This document shows positions 38,757-49,313 of a DNA stretch of 64,000 nt, in pieces. The translations under genes and the position numbers were made by a program. The DNA lies in contig QEOQ01000690.1 in the NCBI GenBank assembly GCA_010279815.1, positions 753,424-817,423 on the forward strand, in the 5' to 3' direction. The notes under the pieces are model-generated. The model worked only from the letters and a program-made list of their open reading frames with translations, did not search any database and was not told where the DNA came from. Every line of letters starts with the position of its first letter. The stretch's first letter is position 1. Source of the DNA: Brachionus plicatilis (Eukaryota > Rotifera > Eurotatoria > Ploima > Brachionidae).

Positions 38757-40050
38757 ATATATAGTAACATGGCCTAACCGGGTGACCTATTTTTTTTATT
38801 TTTTGTCTATCGACACAGTTTTGCATAAAAATGCGAAATTCGTTCACCCAATTAGACCGAAATTTTCGGGTCACCCCATTAGAACATGGGGTTAATAGGG
38901 TGAGGGGCAATTATGTTAATGGGGTTAACCCATTTGCCCCATTTTTTTGTACAGTTACCCCGAAAATTCACCCGGTTAGCCGAATTTTAACCCAATTACC
39001 CCGTTTTTTCACACGGTTGCCCCGTTTTTTCAACTATTTAACCCTACTTTCTAAAACAAAAGAAAAAATTAATTATATTTTAGTTGCTTTTTTAAAAAAA
39101 AATAGAGTTTTTTTACAAAAATTTATTTGAAATTTCAAAAATCTTAACAAAAATAAATTATCGTAACGGGAACAAATTTTAACAAATTTTGAGTTTTTAT
39201 ACATTAACGAAGCTTAATTTAAATTATTTTAAATATTTTAAAGAAAAATAGCTTTTTTAAACAAATTTTTAATTTTTAATTTTTACGTTTTGCACATAAA
39301 AATTCCATAGTTTTATCTTTTTTATTCTCTATTGGTAAACAATTATAGCACGATCAACTGGTACAACTTTCACATGTTAGCCAACTATTTTTGCTAGAAT
39401 TACCTAAATCGAAGTTAATTTTACAAAATTACAATGTAAATGTATCAAACTTTTAATGCAAAAAATTGTTTTAAATTAGAATTTTTGCATTTTACTTTTA
39501 AACAATTTAGTTAAAAATTCAAAAAAAAAAATTTAAGATACCATTAAAATAGCTAAATTAAAATATCTTTAAAAAAGCATTTTCAAAAATTAATTTCGGG
39601 TAAATGGGCTAACCGGGTGAGTTTTTGGCATAAATAGGCGATACCCCATTAACCCCTTTGCCCCTGAAATTCACACCAAAAAAGAACTCATGTTATTTTT
39701 TTATCAATCTTATTCAAATTTTAGGGTGACGTTCTTGATTCTCTTTGGAACTTATAGGCTAAATAGGTAATTTGGAATAAATAAAATTCACCAGCTTTGA
39801 CCAATTCTCCCAAATACATAATTTGTTCCAAAATCACCCCTTTTGACAAAATTAATTTTTGAGTCTAAATTTGGAGGCTAAGATAAAATAATCAATGAAA
39901 AAAGGATCGTTTTTTATAAATTTTGGCTCCTGAAAAATATAAAAAATATAAAATCTTAGGAAAATTTATTAGTTTTCAGCTAGAAAAAAACGAAATTTAA
40001 AAGTTGTCACCCCATTCACACATTAAATAATTGCCCCATCTTACTATATA
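38757..40050. mobile_element. CCGGGT/GGGGTTAA-rich repeat element
   Basis: The left edge TATATATAGTAACATGG and the right edge CCCCATCTTACTATATA are inverted. The interior is full of short variants such as CCGGGTGA, GGGGTTAA, TTACCCCGTTTTTTC and GGGCTAACCGGGTGA. Related sequence is at 48055-48556 and traces at 53880-54300. The frame at 38831-39130 is a by-product of these repeats. Confidence 0.55.
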
Positions 40051-40174
40051 CGTTTTTTTAATACTTAAATCTCATTATCTATCCATGAAAAAAAAATATT
40101 TTTCTTATTAAAAAATAAACAAATTTATCTTATTTAAAAAATAAATTTTTTTTATTTAAAAAAAAAAAAACTAG

Positions 40175-41616
40175 GCTGTGTATTTTTGCTGATATGTTTC
40201 ACGTGCATTTTCGGAAACATTCTTGTAATCTTGTCGGTGTTTACATACAGACCGCTTCAAAGCGTTCAGAACATATTCATTGTTTCATTGGCACTAGCTG
40301 ACACATTCGTGGCAATATTTGTGATGCCATTTCACGTGTCATCCTTTCTCAGCAATGGCAAATGGTTGTTCAGCGCATTCATCTGCCACTTTTTTCTCAC
40401 TCTAGACATCCTCCTCTGCACTTCCTCTATCCTGCATTTGTGCTGCATAGCCTTGGACCGCTACTGGGCCATCAAGGACAGCATAAAGTACGCCCAAAAG
40501 CGCACACTCAAGCGCGTTATGATCATGATAATGATCGCATGGGGCCTCAGCGCACTCATCTCTCTACCCGTCATCATATGGAACATGAAAAGTGTTCGCT
40601 CGGAACCATCTTCCTGGAGCAGCGATTACATCCGCGATGAGCGCCGGGCCAACATCACTGTGCTCGACGACCAAATAGTCTGCGATATACCGCACGATAA
40701 GCTCTATCGCTTCTACTCGTCGTCGGGCACCTTTTTTGTCCCGTTGCTCATCATGACATTTGTCTATGTGCGCATCTATCTAGAGACCAAGCGGCGCTTG
40801 CACGAGCGGGCCAAAGCCGCAAAAAAATTGGCCAAGTCCGTGGCCAACTCGTCCTCGCGTCCGCCCCTCGTCCACAACAAATCGCGCCGCAAACACATCC
40901 ACAGTCTAGAGTGCTTTTGCTGCATCCAAAAAAACAAGACCTTGGTCAAAGTTGAGAACAACCAAGCGCTCGGTGCTTATTTGGAGCAAACAGACATTGG
41001 CGACGAGGCGCAACGCTCAAACAGGAAAAATTTGGACCCGGAGGAACTGGACGAAAAGACAGTGGCTTTTAATCGGCAAAGTGACAAGTCCAAAAATGAC
41101 AGCAGTCTCAATTCCCCCGAAAAGACAGAGAAAAAAAAAGATTTCCAAGCTGAGAGCGCTCATTTGGTGAACAAGGTTTCGATTGGCATCAATACAGTAA
41201 GCTTGGGAAAAGAGGAGGACAAGGAGGCAGAGAAAAGCAAGCGGACAGATTTGATCGCTGGCTCTGAGATTGATCGATGCAACCAAGTTTTGAGCTCGAC
41301 ATGGATTCGCAATCCGGCAAGCTCTGGGACTACTTTGAAGCAGCGGCAGAAAATTTCGTTGACACGCGAGCGCCGTGCCGCCAGAACTCTCGGAATTATC
41401 ATGGGCGCCTTTAGCATTTGTTGGTTACCGTTCTTTATTGTTTACCTTCTCCAGTCATTCGACTACTTCACCAATGGCTATGGTATTTTCGAGTTTTTGA
41501 CTTGGCTCGGATATGTCAACTCGGCTCTCAATCCAATCATCTACACTGTTTTCAACATTGACTTTAGGAAGTCTTTCGAAAGAATTTTGTTCAAGTGTAT
41601 TTTATTTAGACGGTGA
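40175..41616 (+). CDS. Biogenic amine G-protein-coupled receptor (octopamine/tyramine-like), exon 2
   Basis: This exon codes nearly all of a class A aminergic receptor. Numbered with exon 1 (562 residues in all): GN at 96-97 in TM1 (N1.50), LALAD with Asp125 in TM2, disulphide Cys153, amine-binding Asp160 in LTLDILLCTSS, DRY 177-179, YSSSGTFFVP in TM5 with Ser/Thr at the catechol or phenol contact positions, a very long third loop of about 190 polar residues, FSICWLPFF in TM6, NPIIY in TM7 and a short tail ending CILFRR. The DRYWAI followed by YAQKRT favours octopamine, tyramine or alpha2-like amine receptors, but the ligand cannot be fixed by eye. It acts in the plasma membrane and should signal through G proteins. 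The 5' two thirds uses many C- and G-ending codons, unlike every other gene here. The start lies upstream in exon 1. Confidence 0.93.
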
Positions 41617-42283
41617 TAAGAATTTTTGATTTTTTTTTAACTTTTTTTTTTTTTTAAAGTTGATTTTTGTTTATACTGAGTGATATAAAAAAAAATTTTT
41701 AATTTTTTTAAAAATAAAATTTTGTGATATCTGTACATTTTTTAATTTTGAAATAATTTTTTAAAAAAAGTTTTAATTTAGTTTAAAAATAAAATTTATT
41801 AATCAATGATTAATTTTGGAATAGTAAATTTTGTTATCATTTTCAAAATTTATTTCCATGAAAGTTGGAAAAAAAATTTAAAATAATTTTGAATAAATTT
41901 AAGAGGAAATTTTATTCAAGTGTATTTTATTTCGACGTTGATAAGAATTTTTGAATTTTTTTAAATTTTTTCTTTTATTAAAGTTGATTTTAGTTCATAG
42001 TGAGTGATATTAAAAAAATAAAATTTTGTGATATCTGTAAATTTTTTAATTTTGAAATAATTTTTTAAAAAAAGTTTTAATTTAGTTTAAAAATAAAATT
42101 TATTAATCAATGATTAATTTTGGAATAGTGAATTTTGTCATAATTTTCCAAATTTATTTCCGTGTGGAAAAAAAATTTAAAATAATTTTGAATAAATTTA
42201 AGAGAAAATTTTGTTCAACATATTTTATTTAGACGGTGATAAGAATTTTTGATTTTTTTTTTAAAGTGGATTTTTGTTCATAC

Positions 42284-42337
<54 letters not shown>

Positions 42338-42870
42338 TCTGCATTATAGATATTTCTATCTAAACTAACGCTCAATAGCGTTTAGCCTTACAAACTAAGG
42401 CTTTGGCAGACTTTGCTTTTCACCATTCCAAAAACTTCATTGTCAATGACTGCTTTGAAGCTATTTATTGTTTGCGCACTAACAGCATTAACTGATAAGC
42501 TATTCCATAATTTTTAAAAAAAGTTTTTAAAAAAAGTTTTAATTTAGCTTAAAAACTAAATTTATTAATCAATGATTAATTTTGGAATAGTGAATTTTGT
42601 CATAATTTTCCAAATTTATTTCCGTGTGGAAAAAAAATTTAAAATAATTTTGAACAAATTTAAGAGAAAATTTTATACATCATATTTTAATTAGACGGTG
42701 ATAAGAATTTTTTATTTTTTCTTTTACTAAAGTTGATTTTTGTTCATAGTGAGTGGTTATAAAAAAAATTTTTATTTTTTTAAAAATAAAATTTTGTGAT
42801 ATCTGTCAATTTTTTAATTTTGAAAAAATTTTTTTCAAATAGTTTTAGCCTAAAAAATGAACTAGCTGGG
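41584..42870 (+). repeat. Tandem copies of the receptor's 3' end and flank
   Basis: The segment ATTTTGTTCAAGTGTATTTT..ATTTAGACGGTGATAAGAAT, which codes the receptor's last residues and stop codon, recurs at 41909, 42208 and 42670, each followed by the same 3' sequence (AATTTATTAATCAATGATTA, GGAATAGT). Periods are about 325, 299 and 462 bases; the third is lengthened by a LINE insertion (42288-42510). Copies differ by point changes and small indels. Confidence 0.8.
42288..42512 (-). mobile_element. 5'-truncated non-LTR retrotransposon, 3' end with (CTA)n tail
   Basis: On the minus strand the frame LWNSLSVNAVSAQTINSFKA then VIDNEVFG is the typical C-terminus of CR1/L2/Jockey-like reverse transcriptase proteins (W-N-S-L..V..A.S...FK...D). 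After the stop near 42395 comes a hairpin AACGCTATTGAGCGTT and then a CTA microsatellite (42288-42336). It was inserted into the third unit of the receptor 3' repeat array. Confidence 0.75.
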
Positions 42871-42879
42871 GTTTTACCT

Positions 42880-44287
42880 TATTTTTCGTTAATTTTCGTG
42901 ATTTGAAAAAATCTTACTATTATTCATGTAAATAACCATAAAATGTTAAAAGAAAAATTTCAAGAATTTACGTGAATTATCGTAAAATTTTGTCAAATCG
43001 CTAAAATTGAAGTAAAAAAAAAAATGCCAATATTTCTTGAAAAATTTTAATTCATCAAATTTTCTTAAAAAATTCCAGTAGTGCTACGCCAGGATGATTT
43101 TTATTTTCTAGTGATTTTTTTCGAAAAAGATAATATTTATTTGAAGAAAAAAATAATATATGAACTTAAAATTCAAAAATTTTAAAAGTTCAAAAATATG
43201 TTTTCAAAATATTTGAAATTATTTTACAAGACATTTTTTTTTGAAGTATTAGTAATTTTTCCAACTTCCTCGCAAAAAAATCTTAAAAATTATTACATAG
43301 TTTACTCTTCCAAAATGAACTATTAATTAATGATTTTCGTTTTTATTGTATTTTAAATGATTTTAAAAATCTACTTCTTGACTATTTGTCAAAAAATTTC
43401 CCAAACAACATGTAAATATAAAATAGGTTGCCATTTACACAGTGTGCTTGTGTTAAATAATGCGATACTTAAACAGAATTCAAATGAAGATATTCGAGAA
43501 AAAAATTTTTTTTTAATTATTTAATAGAAATATAAAAAAAGATATTAATATTTTAGTAAGATTTATTATTTTTTAACTAAAATTAATGAATAAATTTTTT
43601 TTTTACAAAATTTGCACAAATGATATTATTCTTATTAATTTTTCAAAATCGTATTAAAATTACAAATTAAACATAATTTCATGTGAGTTCTGTAATCTAG
43701 ATTCTAATTTAGATCCTAATAATTCTTTGATTATTCCAATTCGGTTCATATTTTATTAAAGGATACTTTAAAATTTTTAAGGAATTTTTTTCATTAATTT
43801 TAGTTAAAAATAGTAAATCTCCTAAAAGTTTTACTTATCATTTTTAATTTTTAATGTTTCCAAAATTTAATATATTTCTAAACTTTCAAAACATAAGATA
43901 TTAAAGGAACAATTATAGACATTTTTAAAGTTTTTAATCTTTTTTGCTGCAAAAAATCGCAAAATTTGTTTTTTGAAGAAAGGTGAGGAATGAAAATAAT
44001 TAAAAAAAAAGATCTACTTTTTTGGCAAGATTTAAAAAAATCCATTTTTGCGTAAAAAGACTAAAATCTTCCAATTTTTGGGTAAATTAAAATTTAATAA
44101 TTGAATTTAAGTAATTTCTTGATTTAAGCTTGAATTGAAAATTTAAATGTTAATTTTAAAATAAAAAAATAATTTAGCTGAAAATTTTTTTTTAAATTTC
44201 AAGTTTCAAGCTAAGATTGATAGATGCAAAATGATTGTTTAAATAAAATAAATTGAAATTAAATTTTTGAGCATAAATTTTCCCAAA
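42880..44287. other. AT-rich spacer
   Basis: TTACG-type text at 42880-43010 (AATTTTCGTGATTTG, TTTACGTGAATTATCGTAAAA). Otherwise no gene or clear repeat. Confidence 0.4.
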
Positions 44288-44698
44288 ATGAAAAAAAATA
44301 CAAATACAAAAGAAAATAAAAGTTGTACTATCGATTTAATTTGCAACTCTAAAAAATGTCCAACTCTAAAACAAATTAGTGTCCAATTAGTCGATTTGAA
44401 ACGTATCATTAAAATTCAAACAAATGCGGAAACACTACACTTTACTGCCAATACAGTCGAGAAGCTGAAAAAGATTGAACTCGAAGTGAAGTCTTGTGGA
44501 GGAAAATTTAGAAAAAGTCAAATAGAAGGCAATTTGGTAAATTATAAATCATATATTTGGTATGTGCCACAAATTCAAAATAGAGATGTAGAAATTTTAA
44601 AGTATGATCGCATGAAAGATGACCTGGAAGATGATACAGAAAAATATGACTTTTTTTCAACAAAAACATCCAAAGCAAGCGAATCCAGACAGTCTTGA
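44288..44698 (+). CDS. Small orphan protein, 136 residues
   Basis: A single-exon frame beginning MKKNTNTKENKSCTIDLICN. The composition is unlike the surrounding filler: a Lys/Asn-rich start, two Cys pairs (CTIDLIC and KKCPTL), a basic and hydrophobic middle (VQLVDLKRIIKIQTNAETLH, YKSYIWYVPQ) and an acidic, Ser-rich end (DDLEDDTEKYDFF, KASESRQS). No signal peptide, membrane segment or known domain is recognised. AATAAATAATAAA at about 44858 could be a polyadenylation signal. The ATG is the first in the frame. Probably a real intracellular protein; function unknown. It could also be one exon of a larger gene. Confidence 0.5.
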   Translation: MKKNTNTKENKSCTIDLICNSKKCPTLKQISVQLVDLKRIIKIQTNAETLHFTANTVEKLKKIELEVKSCGGKFRKSQIEGNLVNYKSYIWYVPQIQNRDVEILKYDRMKDDLEDDTEKYDFFSTKTSKASESRQS

Positions 44699-46181
44699 AT
44701 TTTGTAAATTATTTGATAAAACCGCTGATTACATAAATTTGTAAATACCATAAAAAATTTTTGTGTTAAATTTTTTTTCACATTTTCTCAATTTGAATGT
44801 CACAAATCTAGTTCTTGACGCTTGTATGCGTAGCTTTTCGAAATATAAATCCATTTAATAAATAATAAAAAAAGTGTTTAGTTTATTTTTGGTTTAAAGA
44901 TAATGAAGATTTAAAAATTTAAATCAACAAAAATTATTATTTTAAATGTCAAAATGATTTGATATTAGACAAGATGGCAATTGAAAAGACGATCTAAACC
45001 AAAAATTAAGGAATATTGTCTTTTCAATTTTTAAATATATTAAATAAAAAAAGTGATTTTGTTTTTTTTTTTAAATAATCATTTTTTAAACATTTTTTCA
45101 AATTACTACTTTTTTTAGCTAGTAATGCTATTAAAAAAAATTTATTTAAAAATTAGATTCTTTAAATAATCGATTTTAAAATCTGATTTAGTTTATCTAA
45201 TATAAATTTTTTTAATGCAAAAATCCAAGAAATGATATTTTTTTAGAATTTAAAAACATAACTAATTAAAGGATTGGTAAGTTTGGAAATGTGAGTGAGT
45301 TGGTAAAATAAAATAATAAAAATAATATGAAAATTATAAAATACCTTGGATATGATCAAAAGATTCATAAAAATTTGTATAATTGGTTAGATTGACCCTT
45401 TAAACTGGTAGAAACGCAATCTTCAAATTTTAAGGAATCTTCAAATTTTGAAAATTATCGGTAGGAGTAGAGAAATAATAGAAAAAATAATAAAAAAAGA
45501 GAAACACTAAAAATAACACATACAATTTTTTTTCTAAAAGAATTTTCTAAAAAGAGATAAAGAAGTTTTTTATATATAATTTAAAAAGAAAAAAAAAAAT
45601 ACATAGACTTAAAATTGTCAATTCATTTTCGGAGAAGATTTTCAATAAAAGATAGAATAAAACATTAGATTTTTTTAAAAAACAAAAATAACATAAACAA
45701 AATGAGACGTAAAATCGAATAGACTTTTCTCACCAAAGTACAACTACAATTTTTTTATTTAATATATGTTTTTTTCTCTTTTATGAAGTTTTAAATGACA
45801 AATTTTTTGACAAAACATTCATGTGTCTATCTCTTTTTTTAATGAAAAACAAATAAAAGTTTTATAATTATTCTCAGTTAAGTTTAATAGTAAAAATGTA
45901 TGTGTTGATTCACATTTTACTCAAATTATATTCACTTTATGTTTTGTCTCATTTTATATGTTTTTTTGTCTACCTTTTTATGTGTTTTTCTACTCTACAC
46001 AAAATAAAGACAAATATTATTATTTAAATACAGTCATGGCCATTTACATATTATCTTCCTGAACGTTCATAAATTTTCACGAATTCTCATTTTCTTTCAC
46101 AATTTTTCATGATTTTTATGACCAAGTCAAAATTGGATATTTATTAAAACCTAATTAATTTAACTCATGAAAAACATGAAA

Positions 46182-46308
46182 AAGAGTTGTTTTAAAGTCA
46201 TAAGTCTCAAGTCAAGTCCAAGTCTGGACTTTAAAATTTTTATTTTTTTTTCAAGTTCTAACTTTGACTTTAATTTTAGTGACTTTGACTTTAACTAGGT
46301 GGCAACAT
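46182..46308. mobile_element. AGTTGTTTAAAAGTC-family MITE copy (decayed)
   Basis: AAGAGTTGTTTTAAAGTCAT then AAGTCTCAAGTCAAGTCCAA match the family end seen complete at 62215-62489; the other side reads GTGACTTTGACTTTAACTAG. No target duplication seen. Confidence 0.5.
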
Positions 46309-47116
46309 TAGCTACCTTGAACGGCAGAAATCATGTTGTTCGGACTTTTTTTTTAAAAGACTTCGAAATAATTCTGCTTAAAAAGTATCGTTAAAAAATA
46401 TTTTTTAAAATACGTTTCTCAGATTTAATAATTAAATGTTATTAATTATTTTTTAATTTATAATTTAGAATAATTTAGAAGTTACGAAGAGATTGAAGTG
46501 ATCAATAGAAAAAAAAAGAGCTTGAATAATTTGAATTAAAATCATATTAAATAAATAAAATGATTCAGTCCTCTGGAACGGGACCTTAAATTACCAAACC
46601 GGAACCTACTAAAGTTAAATTTCGTTTTTTTCAAAAAATGGGGTCTAAATTTTAAAACTTAAGGAAACCTTTATAAATATTTAGTTGAAATCATTTTGTC
46701 TTAGCTCTTTCATAGAAATTAAATCAATTTATTATCATAAAAAACAAAAAAAAAATGAGCGAAAGTGAGACATCAACTTCTTCTTTACTAGTTGCAGTTT
46801 ATCAAGCAAATCATGGTCAATTATTTTCAAATATTTTTTTTATTTTTGATACTATAAAAACTAAATAATATATTTATAAATTAAATTAGATACTTTTATA
46901 ATTTTTTTTATTTTTTATTTTTTAGATACTAGAATTATTTATTTAGATAAAAAAATAATTTGTAGCTATTCAAAGTTATCAATTAAGAAAAAAATTTATG
47001 AAAGCTAAACTTTTTCTTTGCATTTAAAAATTGAGGTATACATAAAAACTTTTAACCGAAAATTTTTCTATGAACTATTAATTTTTTATTAATAAATTAA
47101 AATAACAATAAAATTA

Positions 47117-47690
47117 TTGTCTGGTCTGTTATGTGACCAAGCAGGTCATGTAATACGTGACTCATGCCAGTTTGGTTAACGGAAATTTTTTCATTTCGGG
47201 TCATACAAGTTTGGGTTACACATTAAAATATGACCAAAAAATAGTTCTTTTTTAAATTTTAAACCAATTTTTGATTGAAAATTTGAATGAAAAAATTTTT
47301 GTGAATCAACAGTATTTTGGTCAGCCTTTTAATCATAAAAAATATAGAATTAATGTTTATCAAAGTAATTAATTATTTTTAATGTTAGATAAGGTTTTAT
47401 AAAAATAGAAATATTAACTTGTTTTAATCAATGCATTTTGGACTTGAGTAACAAACAGTGTTATTATTATTTCATATCTTCAATTAATGCAATATCACCA
47501 CCTAGTTCATCTTAATCTATTTCAGATTCAGGTCCATTCAACGAATATTTTATTACAAGAAGAGAAATTATAAATTTTTAACTTTAAAAATTTTGATGAC
47601 CCATAAGAATTTTTTTGGTCACAATAACATTCTTCAGGGTCATTAAAATTCTTAATTTTTGGTATCTTAATGGTCATCCATTTTTTTTGT
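47117..47690 (-). mobile_element. Possible third Merlin relic
   Basis: TCTGGTCTGTTATGTGACCA at the left resembles the start of the complete copy (GGTCTTGCCTGATATGTGACCA). Inside, the minus strand reads SLNGPESEID, a stop, then DELGGDIALIEDMK, an acidic stretch like the Merlin tail. GGTCAC, GGTCATT and GGTCATC occur at 47617-47680. The right end is not clear. Confidence 0.4.
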
Positions 47691-47867
47691 TTTTAATTTC
47701 AAGTAATTTTCGCTTAGAAGATAATTATTTCACACAGAAGTAAATTCAGTTTTTTTATTTTTTATAACCTATTTTTATTAAAGTGATTTGACTGTTTCAC
47801 TCTTTCTCTCGATTTTTAAAAGAATAAAACAAAAATTCAGTCTTATTTCATTTCATCAGTTTTAAAG

Positions 47868-47990
47868 CAGAGTTGTTTAAAAATTACAAGTCTCAAGTCA
47901 AGTCCAAGTCCGGACTTTTTTTTTCTTTAAAAATTAAACTCATTCAAGATTCACTTAAGAGTTTAATTTAAATTTTGTAGATTTGAGATT
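47868..47990. mobile_element. AGTTGTTTAAAAGTC-family MITE end
   Basis: CAGAGTTGTTTAAAAATTAC followed by AAGTCTCAAGTCAAGTCCAA and CCGGAC matches the family; the right end was not found. Confidence 0.45.
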
Positions 47991-48054
47991 AGAAATGCAG
48001 GGAATAATTTTACAGAAAATTGAATTTCCTTAAATCTCAGCTTTAACAAAATAA

Positions 48055-48556
48055 ATACTGTATTTTGGGGTAAAGGGGTTACAATCGGTGCAAATCGATT
48101 AAATGGGTTATTTTTGGCGTTAATGAGGTGAATTTTGGTGGTAAAGGGGTAATTCTATTTACCCCTTAACCCCAGGAATTCACCCGGTTTAAGATCAGCA
48201 CCTTGATTATTGACATTTGTCTTGTTTTTTTTTCATTTCGATGCTTTTTCAAGATAAGTTAGCAATCTAATTAGATTTTTTTGGATCAAATTTTTTGCTG
48301 GCAAAAATCGGTCGAAATCAAATTTCAAATTTGTCTAAATCTCACTAATTGCTCCTGGATTTTTTTAGAAGTCATTTTCCAGCCTGAAAAAGATAAGCAC
48401 ATATCAAATAAAATAAAGCTATCTATTCCACGAACCTTCTTTTATGTAAGTATTTAAAAATAGTTTAAAACATATAATTTTAATGAGAAAAAAAAAACAC
48501 TTATTAAAAGTTGGCACCCGGTTTACATAAAATAATTTCTCCATCTTACAATAATT
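48055..48556. repeat. CCGGGT/GGGGTAA-rich repeat, second copy
   Basis: GGGGTAAAGGGGTTACAATC, TTTACCCCTTAACCCCAGG and TTCACCCGGTTT are the same short variants as in 38757-40050; it ends with CACCCGGTTTACATAA and TCTCCATCTTAC like the right edge of that copy. Confidence 0.5.
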
Positions 48557-49313
48557 GAGAAATTAGTAAAAAAATTGATAAGTTTCTTTTAAAATATTCA
48601 ACATAAAAAAAAAATTAATTAAAATCAAATGAGATATATAATAATATTTTAACATATTGGAATAAATTATATTAGATATTTTTATAATAAAAATTATATA
48701 CTAAAAAATTCATTTATTTAGATACGGTATTAAATTATTTCAAAATTCAACAATAGGACTTTTCAACCCTAAAATCACTTTATTAAAATATAAACCCATT
48801 AAAATAGATAAACAAGTTGATTGATTAACCTTATCTTTTAACTAATAATTTAGTTCATTTTACCAAGACTTGGTCATCAATTTTTTTCAAATGTTTTTTT
48901 TATTCAGTCTTTTTGATCGTTTTAAATTTGTCTTTTTAGAAAATCGAAATCTTACGTAATTTTTTCAAATAAAAAGTTATGTTATAACTTTCTTGAATTA
49001 TTTTAAAATTTCAATTTAGCATTTAAAAAATAAAATAAACATTATTAAAACTTGTAGATCTAATCCAAGATCTATATTCTTTTTTTTTTTGTTTCAAATT
49101 TAAATAAAATAATTTTAATTTAGTTATGTTCAAACATATTTCAACTTTTTTTGTACCTCAAGGTAGAAAAAATGTATTATGTGATTTTGGAATTTTAAAT
49201 TATTTTTGAATGTAATGAATCGATTATTTTTGCCTTTTAGACAATTGGCTTGGTTGGTGAAAATTTGTATTACCTGTAATTTAAAATATATAATAGAGAC
49301 AGAAAGCAATAAA

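Larger units (their letters stand above)
31823..40174 (+). other. 8.35-kb intron of the receptor gene
   Basis: It begins GTAAGA and ends in A-rich sequence then CTAG at 40171-40174. It has no coding frame of its own. Contents listed separately: a hairpin MITE, a gap with flanking duplicates, a dispersed repeat, a GGCAAATTG MITE and a CCGGGT-rich element. Direct repeats of about 63 bases lie at 32769-32830 and 32950-33013. The frame at 38831-39130 lies in the CCGGGT-rich repeat and is not a gene. Confidence 0.5.
44699..49313. other. AT-rich region between the orphan gene and the transferase gene
   Basis: No firm gene. A short frame at 46757 (MSESETSTSSLLVAVYQANH) has coding-like composition and could be a first exon, but no continuation was found. 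Repeats within: MITE ends at 46182 and 47868, a Merlin-like end at 47117, the CCGGGT-type repeat at 48055-48556. Confidence 0.4.

Noticed and set aside
38831..39130. 99-codon frame with Pro/Arg-rich text
   Set aside because: It lies entirely in the CCGGGT/GGGGTTAA repeat and its composition follows from those repeats.
40362..41417. Several other-frame open frames over the receptor exon
   Set aside because: Shadows of the receptor frame, open because this exon is less AT-rich.
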